This document shows, piece by piece, positions 8,998-17,493 of a stretch of 64,000 bases of DNA. The notes beneath the pieces are model-generated. The model did no database searches, had not been told where the DNA came from, and saw only the letters and a list, made by a program, of their open reading frames with translations. The position numbers were made by a program, and so were the translations under genes. The DNA is from Aurantiacibacter zhengii. Its GTDB lineage: Bacteria; Pseudomonadota; Alphaproteobacteria; Sphingomonadales; Sphingomonadaceae. The stretch's first letter is position 1. Each line of letters begins with the position of its first letter. The stretch lies in contig NZ_QXFL01000004.1 of NCBI RefSeq assembly GCF_003584125.1, forward strand, positions 62,001-126,000, written 5' to 3'.

Positions 8998-9909
8998 ATG
9001 ACATTCCATTACCGCGCCTATGGACTCGACATCGAAGCGGACCTGCCGCTGCGCGCTCTATGCGCCCACGAAGGCGGGCCCGACGTCCGGATCGTTAAAA
9101 GCGAGGTGCCCGACCGGCTAGACACTGTCGAGGCCAAGACGCCGCGATGGACGGCCAATGCGCGCGAATTGCTGATCGACGTACCGAACGTTGCCCGGTT
9201 TCATATCCACGATGGGCGCAAGATTACGTACCAACCCGTCAACGGGGCGAGTGCCGAGGATGTGGAAGCCTATCTCCTCGGAAGCTGCATGGGAGGTGTC
9301 CTGCATCAGCGTCACCTGCTGGTCCTGCACGCCGCCGCGATATCGGTGGGTGACCGGGCGTTCGCGATCTGCGGCAAGTCCGGGCTGGGCAAATCGACGA
9401 CTTCGGCCCATCTCGTAGAGCAGGGAGCGGAACTGCTTTCGGACGACCTTGCAGTGTTCGACCGGCAGGGCGAATGCGTCCAACCCGGTTATGCCCAGAC
9501 CAAGCTGACCCCCGGTGCCATAGAGGGGCTGGTGGAACCGGGTGGAGAAATGCGGAAACTCGCCGGCGAACGAGGCAAGTTTGCCATCGCGCGGCACCAG
9601 CAGTTTCGCGCCGACCCTGCCCCTATCGCGGGATTGTTCGTGATCGAACGGACCAGTTCGGCGCGGCCTTCGCTCGAGCAGCTGGAGCCGGGATTGGTGG
9701 CGCAGTACCTTCGCCGGCACACCTATCGCAAAGGCTACATCGTACCCGGCAACGAAGCCGAGCATGTCAGAAGGTGCATCGATCTCGCCTATAGGATCCC
9801 TGCGTGGCTCGCCCTTCGCCCGCAAACGGGGGACTCGACAAATTTCATCGTGTCCGCCATCAGCGAGGCCATCGAAGCGACTGATTTTCGCGTGGAGACA
9901 GGCAATTGA
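8998..9909 (+). CDS. HPr-kinase-like protein (HprK-related), probable RiPP-tailoring kinase
   Basis: 303 residues. The Walker A loop GKSGLGKST lies at about residues 126-134, followed by an HPr-kinase-like SDDLAVFDRQG block and a downstream QTKLTPGAIEG segment. No DNA-binding or CBS domain is seen, so it is not a PTS regulator. In several lasso clusters, HprK homologues phosphorylate the C-terminal Ser of the precursor. Here precursor 1 ends in Ser (GTPS) and precursor 2 in Ser (TGVS), which would suit such a kinase. The stop overlaps the PqqD-like TTG start. It follows the cyclase after 62 bases. The kinase role is inferred from family and context. Confidence 0.8.
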   Translation: MTFHYRAYGLDIEADLPLRALCAHEGGPDVRIVKSEVPDRLDTVEAKTPRWTANARELLIDVPNVARFHIHDGRKITYQPVNGASAEDVEAYLLGSCMGGVLHQRHLLVLHAAAISVGDRAFAICGKSGLGKSTTSAHLVEQGAELLSDDLAVFDRQGECVQPGYAQTKLTPGAIEGLVEPGGEMRKLAGERGKFAIARHQQFRADPAPIAGLFVIERTSSARPSLEQLEPGLVAQYLRRHTYRKGYIVPGNEAEHVRRCIDLAYRIPAWLALRPQTGDSTNFIVSAISEAIEATDFRVETGN

Positions 9910-10193
9910 GCGAAGTGATTTCCTCTCGGACCGTGCCCTTGCCGGCGAAGGACGTATTGTCGACAGAAGTCAGCGGAGCCGCCGTCCTCATGTCGATGGA
10001 TAGCGGGAAGTTCATCGAACTGAACGAGACAGGCCGTGATATCTGGAAACTGACAGACGGGTCGACCAGCGTGTCGCAGATCGTAGACACGCTGCAAGAA
10101 CAGTACGATGTCGCGCACGATCATTGCCTTGCCGAGGTGGTGGCCCTTTACCGCAAGTTGCACGAGGAAGGCCTGGTCGAGATTTCGAGTTAG
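9906..10193 (+). CDS. PqqD-like RiPP recognition element (B1 protein)
   Basis: 95 residues with the PqqD fold pattern: SGAAVLMSMDSGKFIELNET, then GRDIWKLTDGSTSVSQIVDTL and a C-terminal helix region with EVVALYRKLHEEGLVEI. Such proteins bind RiPP leader peptides and deliver them to the protease and cyclase. In split lasso systems this is protein B1, partner of the separate B2 peptidase (17494-17940). It begins with TTG at 9906, overlapping the kinase stop by four bases. Size and context fit well. Confidence 0.88.
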   Translation: MSEVISSRTVPLPAKDVLSTEVSGAAVLMSMDSGKFIELNETGRDIWKLTDGSTSVSQIVDTLQEQYDVAHDHCLAEVVALYRKLHEEGLVEISS

Positions 10194-10249
10194 GCGGATG
10201 TGGCAGTGGAGTACCGCAAAAGGTATTCTGCAGGGGGTTGGATTTCACC

Positions 10250-11161
10250 GTGCTAGAGACGGCTCGAGATAGTTTCGCCCAGCTTCTCAAGCTGGGTGAT
10301 GCCCGGCTGAACCAGGCGCTTCTTGCAGCCTTGGCGGAGCGGAATCGCGACACCAACACAACCCTGTTCGCGGCGAACCTGCTGCGCCGCTCCGGTGACC
10401 TGCCTGGGGCGCGAGCCGAGTTCGCCAAGCTCGGCACGGGAGGGGGGGACGCCTCGACCGGAGGCGGCCGCGACTGGCCGTGCATTCCGGCGAATAATTG
10501 GTCGAACGGCGGATTCGCAATAGCTCCGCTTGTCATCATCGACGATTTCCTTCCCGTCGAACGCATGCAGGCCCTGCATCGTCACGCCTGCGAGCGCGAA
10601 GGAGAGTTTCGCGCCGCCCTGGCCACCAACGAGGGCGCCGAACCGTCATACGATCCCGATCGTCGCCAAAGTTTGCTGGATTACAAGTTCACTCTCGAGC
10701 GTGAATTCTTCGGCACGTTCATTTCCCAGAACCTGCAAGTTCTACAGCACGGTCTCGGCCTGCCGGAATTCTCAGTGGACAGGTGCGAACTTAAGCTGAC
10801 GAACCATGTCGACGGGGGCTTCTTCCGGATCCATGCCGACAACCACGCCGCCTTCGCGGATGCGGGGCGAGCGATCACGTGGCTCTACTATTTCGCTGAC
10901 GAGGGAGCCAGCTTTAGCGGTGGCGAATTGCTTGTCCTCGATTCCTGCCCGGACAAATCGACGGTATCTCCCGCCTGGTTCAGCAAGGTCATTCCCTTGG
11001 CGAATCGCTTTGTCGCTTTTCCCAGCGCGTTTTACCATGCAGTCACGCCGCTCAGTCATGTCGGCGGCTTTGCGCGGGGACGCTTCGCCGTAAGCGGGCA
11101 TATTCGAAAGCGCGCCGATAACAGTGTCGCATGGTGGGAAATCGAAAATTTATCTGATTGA
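10250..11161 (+). CDS. 2-oxoglutarate/Fe(II)-dependent oxygenase (prolyl hydroxylase-like)
   Basis: About 303 residues if GTG 10250 is used; a TTG at 10238 is an alternative, and the frame stays open back into the PqqD gene. The C-terminal half has the facial triad and co-substrate residue: H195-A-D197 in FFRIHADN, His263 in FYHAV and Arg278 in GRFAVSGHI. FSGGELLVLDS sits between, as in prolyl 4-hydroxylase-like double-stranded beta-helix enzymes. It should hydroxylate a substrate using O2 and 2-oxoglutarate. Lying just before the two precursor genes, the peptide is the natural candidate substrate. The N-terminal about 80 residues may be a helical substrate-binding part. Confidence 0.8.
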   Translation: MLETARDSFAQLLKLGDARLNQALLAALAERNRDTNTTLFAANLLRRSGDLPGARAEFAKLGTGGGDASTGGGRDWPCIPANNWSNGGFAIAPLVIIDDFLPVERMQALHRHACEREGEFRAALATNEGAEPSYDPDRRQSLLDYKFTLEREFFGTFISQNLQVLQHGLGLPEFSVDRCELKLTNHVDGGFFRIHADNHAAFADAGRAITWLYYFADEGASFSGGELLVLDSCPDKSTVSPAWFSKVIPLANRFVAFPSAFYHAVTPLSHVGGFARGRFAVSGHIRKRADNSVAWWEIENLSD

Positions 11162-11216
11162 CTTCCCCGCCGAACACATCATTGGGTCAACCCATTGGAT
11201 TTCAGGAAAAGATACT

Positions 11217-11360
11217 ATGAGCGTTTCGAAATCATTGTCAGCTGAAGGTGAGAAGCTGCCGTGGCTTGCGCCGTCAATGAATGTCGTCGTCACCGTGGCA
11301 CAGGTTGCTTCAAGTGTCGGTCCTGACGTGGACGAGGATTGGTCCGGCACGCCGTCGTAG
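11217..11360 (+). CDS. RiPP precursor peptide 1 (lasso-type leader)
   Basis: 47 residues, ATG 11217, preceded by a good ribosome-binding stretch (AGGAAAAG). It aligns end to end with precursor 2: shared MSVSK start, EGEKL, Trp16-x-x-Pro19-Ser-Met, an identical SMNVVVTVA block, and an acidic ending DED followed by aromatic-hydroxyl-Gly (WSG). Trp16-x-x-Pro19-x-Met21 resembles the YxxP / WxxPxL leader motif bound by lasso B1 proteins. Counting from Pro19 as in paeninodin-type precursors puts the core at Ala31 (ASSVGPDVDEDWSGTPS), with Asp39 at ring position 9. The usual Thr at -2 is absent. The cleavage site is a proposal only. Confidence 0.75.
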   Translation: MSVSKSLSAEGEKLPWLAPSMNVVVTVAQVASSVGPDVDEDWSGTPS

Positions 11361-11491
11361 AAGCAGTCAGTCCAAAAGTGGCGAGCCACGGTTCCGCATG
11401 GCGCAAAACCGATGGTAAGCGCGATTGACTTTCGAAGCGAATACAGCAATGAACTGCCGCAACCGACGTTATTGCTTTTGGGGGAAGTTTG

Positions 11492-11632
11492 ATGAGTGTC
11501 TCGAAGTTTTCAGCCGCCGAGGGTGAAAAGCTTGCGTGGATTACCCCGTCCATGAATGTGGTCGTGACCGTGGCAGACGTGGCCGCAGTGCTGGGTTCAT
11601 CCACGGATGAGGATTTTACCGGCGTTTCGTGA
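11492..11632 (+). CDS. RiPP precursor peptide 2 (lasso-type leader)
   Basis: 46 residues, ATG 11492, with a strong Shine-Dalgarno run (GGGGGAAG) about six bases upstream. It keeps the register of precursor 1 from Glu10 on: Trp16, Pro19, Met21, the NVVVTVA block, Gly35, Asp39-Glu40-Asp41, then Phe42-Thr-Gly. The proposed core is AAVLGSSTDEDFTGVS with Asp39 again at position 9. Leader and acidic motif are conserved, while residues 31-38 and the tail differ, which is the pattern expected for paralogous precursors with varied cores. The 131 bases between the two precursors hold no third copy that I can see. Confidence 0.75.
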   Translation: MSVSKFSAAEGEKLAWITPSMNVVVTVADVAAVLGSSTDEDFTGVS

Positions 11633-11692
11633 TCGGCAAGGCCCGCTGCCGATGAGCAGTGACAAGGGGCCGCTACCAAAAATTTACCGACC

Positions 11693-12670
11693 ATGTCCCG
11701 GGCACTTTCCGACGTAGCGGAAACTCGGCTTCCGTACTATTTCCGCACCGCAGGTTCGCATCGGCTAGTGCAATTTGTCGACCCGGCGCGAATGGACTGG
11801 CGTCCGGGCTTTTTCCAGCTCGGCCTGCCCGTAGAGGCACCCGTGGCTGCCATCCAGCCGCTGGATGCATGGTGCGATCAGGTAGCACTCCCCACTGAGT
11901 TCGCCGATACTTCAGCGATCTTCCATGTATCGCGCTGCGGTTCCACACTTTTGACGCAGAATATGAAAGCGACCGGCGAAGTCGTCGTCCTGAGCGAACC
12001 GCCGTTCATGCGCATCATGCGGACCTTGCTGGACGATACGCTTGATGAAGACATGGCGATCGGCATCGTCGCCCGCACGATCGGGTCTTGGCAGGACTGG
12101 GCCCGGAGCATCAACCGCAAACTTGTCATCAAGTTCAATTCGCAGGCACACAGTTACAGCGAGAAGCTGATGCAGGCGCTGCCCGGCGCGCGCTTTCTTT
12201 TCCTCCACCGCGAACCTGCACCGGTTCTGGAGTCCATAGAGCGCCATCCGCCATCCTACCTACTCCGCGGGGGTGACGAAGACCGGTATGCGCCCGAGCC
12301 GGAACAGGAAGGAATGACGGCCCCGTCGCTGATGCACGCCGCTGTCAGTCGATATTGTACCGCGCTGCGGGCTTTTGCCGAGGTGACCGACGCGGACCTG
12401 TTGAAAATCGCTTATTGCGACCTCGCCCGACGCTGGCCGGAAATCTTGCGGCATTGCGGTTTGAGGGGCGAAGGTCAGCCGTGGAACGCGTTGATCGATG
12501 CAAAGGCGAGAAACCCCGAAGCGGCTGCCCCATACCGGCCGGTGGAGCCCGAAAAGGTATCGAGTTTCGCCGCCAGGCATCGGGAACTGCTTGAACTGGC
12601 GCAAATGACCTATACCAAGTTCCTGATGTCCGGCGAGGGGTCTGCCCGGCATGGGATGGGGAACGCCTGA
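11693..12670 (+). CDS. Sulfotransferase family protein
   Basis: 325 residues. The PAPS 5'-phosphosulfate loop is visible as FHVSRCGSTLL (about residues 77-87), followed by VVLSEPPFMRIMR and a 3'-phosphate region FLFLHREPAPVLES (LHRE-P as in LYRDP-type motifs). It would move sulfate from PAPS to a hydroxyl group. It follows precursor 2 by 60 bases and overlaps the next gene by one base (TGATG). Both precursor tails carry Ser/Thr, and the 2OG oxygenase could create another hydroxyl, so peptide sulfation is plausible; this is inference. No signal peptide is seen, so it is cytoplasmic. Confidence 0.8.
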   Translation: MSRALSDVAETRLPYYFRTAGSHRLVQFVDPARMDWRPGFFQLGLPVEAPVAAIQPLDAWCDQVALPTEFADTSAIFHVSRCGSTLLTQNMKATGEVVVLSEPPFMRIMRTLLDDTLDEDMAIGIVARTIGSWQDWARSINRKLVIKFNSQAHSYSEKLMQALPGARFLFLHREPAPVLESIERHPPSYLLRGGDEDRYAPEPEQEGMTAPSLMHAAVSRYCTALRAFAEVTDADLLKIAYCDLARRWPEILRHCGLRGEGQPWNALIDAKARNPEAAAPYRPVEPEKVSSFAARHRELLELAQMTYTKFLMSGEGSARHGMGNA

Positions 12671-15600
12671 TGAATGCGATCGGTGACACTATTGCGCAAA
12701 CAGGCGAGCTTGGCTTGCGGCGTGGACGGGACTTGCGATTACCCCTGGTCCTGCTGCTGACCGCGCTGCTCGCGGTATATTTCTGGACGCAGTCACGTTA
12801 CCCGGCGCTGGAAGAAAAGGCGCTGATGGGCGGCGATGCGCCGCTCTCGGGTCTCTCGTTCGATGTTGCCATCGAAGTCATCCCCGGCTCTGATTTCCTG
12901 TCTGCGCTTTGGGCAAACACCGTCAACTGGCTGGCCACCAATCGCAAGGGCATGACCTTTGGTGTGCTGTTCGGCGCAATGGCCCTCACGCTCCTGTCGC
13001 TGTTACAGAAACGCAGTTTCCGCAACGGATTCGCCAATTCGGCGCTGGGCGCGCTGATCGGTGCTCCGCTCGGCGTATGCGTCAATTGCGCCGTGCCCAT
13101 TGCGCTGGGCCTCCATGCCGGCAGGCTGCGGCTGGAGACGACGCTTTCGGCAATGATCGCATCGCCGACCCTCAACGTGATCGTAGTGACGATGAGCTTC
13201 GCCCTGCTACCGGTGCAAGTCGCCGCAGTGAAGCTGCTGGCTTCGCTGGTCATGGTTTTGGTCGGCGTTCCGCTGCTGTGCCGTTACGTCCTGAAGACAG
13301 AAACCGAAGCCACGCGTAACGCCAGCGCGGTGAGTGCTGTAAGCCAGAAACTTGGCGGTCTTTCGGGCTGGCTGATGCGCAAGCTGTCTCCCCGCGAGTT
13401 CGAGGCTGGCGAATACGGCCCCCTGGCCACCATCAAGTGGTTCGTGCGGACATACGCGCGCAATTTCTTCTTCATTTTCATCGTGACGGTTCCGATGATG
13501 TTCGCGGCCGCCCTGCTGGGCGCCTTGTTTGTCGAACTGTTCAGTCCCACCACACTCGTACGCGCGCTTCCAAACGGCGGACTGATTACTCTTGTTGCCG
13601 TCATGCTGGGCCTTGCCCTGTTCATGAGCTTTGCCCCCGCCCCGATTGCGCTGGACGTGATCCTCACGATCGTCCTGATCAGCCTCGGCATGCGCGATCA
13701 TTATGGCGCGGTGACGGTGGTCGCGCTGGGATCGTTCAGCGTCTACGCCTTTATCGTGATCTGGCGTGCGATTTCGCTCCGCACGGCGGTGTCGCTGTGG
13801 CTGATGGTGGTCTGCGCTTCGGTGTGCGCAGGGTTGCTGGCCTATAAGCTGGCCGCTCCTGCTGAGCGTTACAAGCTGGAAGGTTATCGCGCCATTCTGG
13901 CTACCGAGACCGGGGCGACCTGGCCGGCCGCGCCCGACACCGAAGTCGCGGTGCCCCTGGCGGACATCCGCCCGATGCTGGACGCGCAGGCCGTGTCCCC
14001 CGTCACGATCGCGTTCGAGCAATCCGGTGATGCGCCTGTCGCGGCCATGGCCTCGTTGCCTCTTGCGGCGCCCGCCCCTGCGGGTGGCGAGACCGTCTTC
14101 TCCCGCGTGATGGGGCGCGACATCGGCATCGGCATCACTGAACCGATCAACTCGCTGGCCCGCTCTTTCTTCCACCTGTTCGAGGGCGGTGTTGCCGCAG
14201 GCGACATTCACGGCGACGGCTGGACCGATGTGATCCTGCGCAAGAGCTTCCTCGACGGCGGGCTGGCGGTTTACGCCAACGTCGGTGGCCGGTTTGTGCG
14301 GCAAGCCGCAGATCTCGGACCGGTGGAGTCGGTCAACGTCCACGTGGTCGCGCTTGCCGATCTCGACGGCGATGGTGCTCTGGATCTCGTGGTGACCACC
14401 GAACGCAGCGGTAACTACCTCTTCTGGAACCGGGACGGCGGCTTCGATGCAAGGTCCATGCTCAAGTTGCCCGGTGATGACAGGGCCATCACGCAATCGC
14501 TGGCCTTTGCCGATTTCGACCGTGACGGGCGGCTCGATATTGCGCTGGGCAACGCCGCTATCGGGATCTCCGCTCCCGGCTTTGGTAACAATTACGCGGA
14601 GATGCAGCCCAACACGCTGCTGTTCAACCGCGGAATGGGAGCGTTCGAGGCAATTACCTCCGAAGCCTATCCAGGGCAGTCGCTGACCTTGCTGGCCAGC
14701 GACTTCGATCGCAACGGCACAATCGACCTTCTCTCGGGCGACGATGTCGCCAACACCGACGAGTTCGCGATGTTCCGCCCCGATGGAACCTTCGATATCG
14801 CGCGCGGCGAGAGCACGCCCTTTCCGTTTCGCCTGCTCACCAGCATGAGTTACGACGAGGGCGACTACAACAACGACCTGATACCGGATTACTACGGCGG
14901 CCAGATCGCGATGCCGCGCCGCACGCAGGGCACTGCGGACCGGATCGCCAATCTGGAGGTGCTGTGTGCCCAGTTGGGCGAAGACCAGGGCTGGGATGCG
15001 GCCGGGCGCACATCGTGTGTCGCCGAACTCAACGAGATCTCGCAGTTGAAGGGCGCCTACCAGTCTGGCTTGCAAAGCGGCTGCGAGCGCATGCGGGACC
15101 GCACCTACCGCCTGCAGTGCGCCGCCAGGGCACTTACACAGTATTACAACTCCAACCGGACCGACGCGCCGGACCGTCCCATGTACGATCGCTGCCGCCG
15201 CGAGCTGGCGCGCACGCCGCGCTTTGTCGACCTGTGCGACACACTGTTGCTGCAGCTGACGCCGAAGCCACGTTTCACCGAACTGGACGACCTGCTCGGA
15301 CCCACGCTGAGCGCCGCGAACATCCTGTTAACCGGCAGTGCTGACGGTGTGTTCTCCGAGGATTCCGACGCCCAGGGTGTGCGCCTTCCCGGCTGGACTT
15401 GGGATGCGCGCTTCACCGATCTCGACCAGGACGGCTGGCAGGACCTTTACGTGCTGACCGGTTACTGGGCGCGCGCGCCCGAAGGTGACATCAATCGCCT
15501 GTATCAGAACCGACGCGGCAGCTTCGTGGACGCCAGCGAAGCATTCGGCCTCGCCGATCCCCTGCCGTCGTTAAGCGCCTCGCGGCTGGATTTCGACCGC

Positions 15601-15996
15601 GACGGCGATATCGACCTGATCCGCTCTCTGTCCGGCCCCAATGTCATCGTCCATCGTAACGACCGTCCCGCCGGCCCCGGCCTGCGGGTACATTTGCGCC
15701 AGCCCGGCGGGAACGGCATGGCCGTGGGTGCCCGGGTGACCATCTGCACCGACGGGGAAACGCAGGTGCGCCCCGGTCGCTGCCAGACCCGGTCGGTCAG
15801 GGCCAGCGGGGGTTACCAGTCGTTCGACCCGATTGCCGCGCATTTCGGGCTCGGAGAAGCGCGCTCGGTCTCGCTTGTAGAGGTGGTATGGCCCGATGGC
15901 GGGCGCTCGCTGCTGCGCCCCGCCGATCTTTCCGGTGGCGAAGTCGTGATCACGCGCGGCAACAGCCCGGCGACCAGTAGGGGAGGAATGTCATGA
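12670..15996 (+). CDS. Fusion: DUF318-type permease plus FG-GAP/ASPIC-UnbV (CRTAC1-like) domain
   Basis: 1108 residues. The first about 400 form a permease of the DUF318/ArsP-like type: several transmembrane helices and repeated blocks such as APLGVCVNCAVPIALGL and SAMIASPTLNVIVV. After a linker come calcium-type FG-GAP/VCBS repeats (LADLDGDGALDL, FADFDRDGRLDIALG, ASDFDRNGTIDLL, FTDLDQDGWQDLYV, DFDRDGDIDLI), probably a beta-propeller facing the periplasm. The end is an ASPIC/UnbV domain (HFGLGEARSVSLVEVVWPDG). Its stop overlaps the haloperoxidase ATG by four bases. It might export the peptide or carry a halide or metal; neither can be decided from sequence. Membrane topology was judged by eye. 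Confidence 0.8.
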   Translation: MNAIGDTIAQTGELGLRRGRDLRLPLVLLLTALLAVYFWTQSRYPALEEKALMGGDAPLSGLSFDVAIEVIPGSDFLSALWANTVNWLATNRKGMTFGVLFGAMALTLLSLLQKRSFRNGFANSALGALIGAPLGVCVNCAVPIALGLHAGRLRLETTLSAMIASPTLNVIVVTMSFALLPVQVAAVKLLASLVMVLVGVPLLCRYVLKTETEATRNASAVSAVSQKLGGLSGWLMRKLSPREFEAGEYGPLATIKWFVRTYARNFFFIFIVTVPMMFAAALLGALFVELFSPTTLVRALPNGGLITLVAVMLGLALFMSFAPAPIALDVILTIVLISLGMRDHYGAVTVVALGSFSVYAFIVIWRAISLRTAVSLWLMVVCASVCAGLLAYKLAAPAERYKLEGYRAILATETGATWPAAPDTEVAVPLADIRPMLDAQAVSPVTIAFEQSGDAPVAAMASLPLAAPAPAGGETVFSRVMGRDIGIGITEPINSLARSFFHLFEGGVAAGDIHGDGWTDVILRKSFLDGGLAVYANVGGRFVRQAADLGPVESVNVHVVALADLDGDGALDLVVTTERSGNYLFWNRDGGFDARSMLKLPGDDRAITQSLAFADFDRDGRLDIALGNAAIGISAPGFGNNYAEMQPNTLLFNRGMGAFEAITSEAYPGQSLTLLASDFDRNGTIDLLSGDDVANTDEFAMFRPDGTFDIARGESTPFPFRLLTSMSYDEGDYNNDLIPDYYGGQIAMPRRTQGTADRIANLEVLCAQLGEDQGWDAAGRTSCVAELNEISQLKGAYQSGLQSGCERMRDRTYRLQCAARALTQYYNSNRTDAPDRPMYDRCRRELARTPRFVDLCDTLLLQLTPKPRFTELDDLLGPTLSAANILLTGSADGVFSEDSDAQGVRLPGWTWDARFTDLDQDGWQDLYVLTGYWARAPEGDINRLYQNRRGSFVDASEAFGLADPLPSLSASRLDFDRDGDIDLIRSLSGPNVIVHRNDRPAGPGLRVHLRQPGGNGMAVGARVTICTDGETQVRPGRCQTRSVRASGGYQSFDPIAAHFGLGEARSVSLVEVVWPDGGRSLLRPADLSGGEVVITRGNSPATSRGGMS

Positions 15997-17480
15997 ACCG
16001 TCGCAATCTGCTGAAATCCGGCTGCATGGTCGCATTGGCGGGCGGAGCCCTGCGCCCGGTGAGCGCACTTGCTGCCGAACAACACTTGCAGCATGCGGGC
16101 CTATCCATCGGCGGCGCGCAGCAATCACTGGCCTATCACTGGCTCGACACCCTGCTTGACGTCGCCGCCGAAGATGTCGTGCGCAACAGCGCCCGCCCCA
16201 CCGTGCTGGCGCGTGCGATGGCGATCGTCACCGCGGCGATGTACGAAGCATGGGTACCTTTCGATGATCGTGCGCGGGGGCCGCTTTTCGGCGATTCCCT
16301 CCGCCGCCCGGCAGCCGAACGCACGCTTCAGAACAAGCAGGCAGCGATAAGTTATGCGGCTGCCTGCGCACTTGGAGACCTCTACCCCGAATCGCGAGCG
16401 TCGATCAATACCGCGCTGCGGCGCTTCGGGTTCGACCCTGCGCGCGGAGTAGCGGCGCGCTCCAGCGCTATTGGCATCGGGGTGCTGGTCGGAGAGCGTC
16501 TGTGTGCGATGAAGCACTCGGACGGGGCGAACCAGCTGGGAGACGAGACTGGTTCCAGCGGTGTCCCCTATTCCGATTACACCCAGTACGCGCCGGTCAA
16601 TCCGCCAGACACGATTTACAACCCCGACCGCTGGCAGCCGATCACGTTCCGGCGCGACGACGGTTCGACTTTCGCCCCCGGCTTTCTCACGCCGCAATGG
16701 TACCGGGTCGAACCCTTCGCTCTTGCCAGCCCCGACCAGTTCCGCGCTCCGGAGCCGCCCCGTGTCGGGTCCGACCGCCTGCGCGCCGAAATCGACGAGG
16801 TGCTCGCCTACAACGCAGGGCTCACCGACGAACAGAAAGCTATCGTCGAATTCATGCGCGATGGGCCAGGCTCCACCGGGCAGTCGGGGCACTGGCTCCG
16901 CTTTGCGCAGGACATTTCACGGCGCGACGGCAACGATCTCGACACTGACGTGAAGCTTTTCTTCCAGGTGGGGCAATGCGCGCACGATGCCTTTATCGCG
17001 TCGTGGGATTCCAAGCGATACTGGGACACGTCCAGGCCATGGACGCTGGTGCGCCACTATTACGGTGACCGAACCATTCGTGGCTGGGGTGGACCGGGCC
17101 GGGGTACTGTGGAGATGCGCGGCAGCGAATGGTATCCCTATTCGCCCTATGTTTTCGTCAGCCCGCCCTTCCCCAGCTATGTCTCCGGCCACAGCACGGT
17201 CAGCGCAGCCTGCGCAGAAACCCTCCGCCTGTTTACAGGATCGGACCGGCTGGAGGTCGAGCTTGTCCGGCATCCCGGCGAGATTACCGAACCTGATGCT
17301 CTTGGCGCCGAGGTGACCCTCTGGCTTCCTTCATTGACCGAGTCTGCTGAAATGGCGGGTATCAGCCGTATCATGGGCGGTTATCACATCCAGGCCGACA
17401 ACATAGAAGGTTTGCGCATGGGGCGCAGCGTGGGGCAGCTGGTTCACGACCGTGCGCAGGATCTTTTCGGCCACGGCTGA
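15993..17480 (+). CDS. Vanadium-dependent haloperoxidase (PAP2 superfamily), exported
   Basis: 495 residues. The start MNRRNLLKSGCMVALAGGAL is a Tat-like or lipoprotein-like signal, so the enzyme is probably outside the cytoplasm. The whole vanadate site can be read: Lys341 and Arg348 in SKRYWDTSRPW, Ser398-Gly399-His400 in PSYVSGHST (His400 is the acid-base), and Arg459 and His465 in SRIMGGYH, where His465 would bind vanadium. Such enzymes use H2O2 to oxidise halide to a hypohalous species. Specificity (chloride, bromide, iodide) cannot be told from these motifs. Translational coupling to the permease fusion, itself coupled to the sulfotransferase, places it in the RiPP operon. It stops 13 bases from the convergent B2 gene. 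Confidence 0.88.
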   Translation: MNRRNLLKSGCMVALAGGALRPVSALAAEQHLQHAGLSIGGAQQSLAYHWLDTLLDVAAEDVVRNSARPTVLARAMAIVTAAMYEAWVPFDDRARGPLFGDSLRRPAAERTLQNKQAAISYAAACALGDLYPESRASINTALRRFGFDPARGVAARSSAIGIGVLVGERLCAMKHSDGANQLGDETGSSGVPYSDYTQYAPVNPPDTIYNPDRWQPITFRRDDGSTFAPGFLTPQWYRVEPFALASPDQFRAPEPPRVGSDRLRAEIDEVLAYNAGLTDEQKAIVEFMRDGPGSTGQSGHWLRFAQDISRRDGNDLDTDVKLFFQVGQCAHDAFIASWDSKRYWDTSRPWTLVRHYYGDRTIRGWGGPGRGTVEMRGSEWYPYSPYVFVSPPFPSYVSGHSTVSAACAETLRLFTGSDRLEVELVRHPGEITEPDALGAEVTLWLPSLTESAEMAGISRIMGGYHIQADNIEGLRMGRSVGQLVHDRAQDLFGHG

Positions 17481-17493
17481 GAAAAGACTTCGC

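Noticed and set aside
11217-11360. Thr26-Val27 as the standard Thr -2 cleavage position in precursor 1
   Set aside because: The resulting core has no Asp or Glu at positions 7, 8 or 9 in either precursor, so no usual ring can form.
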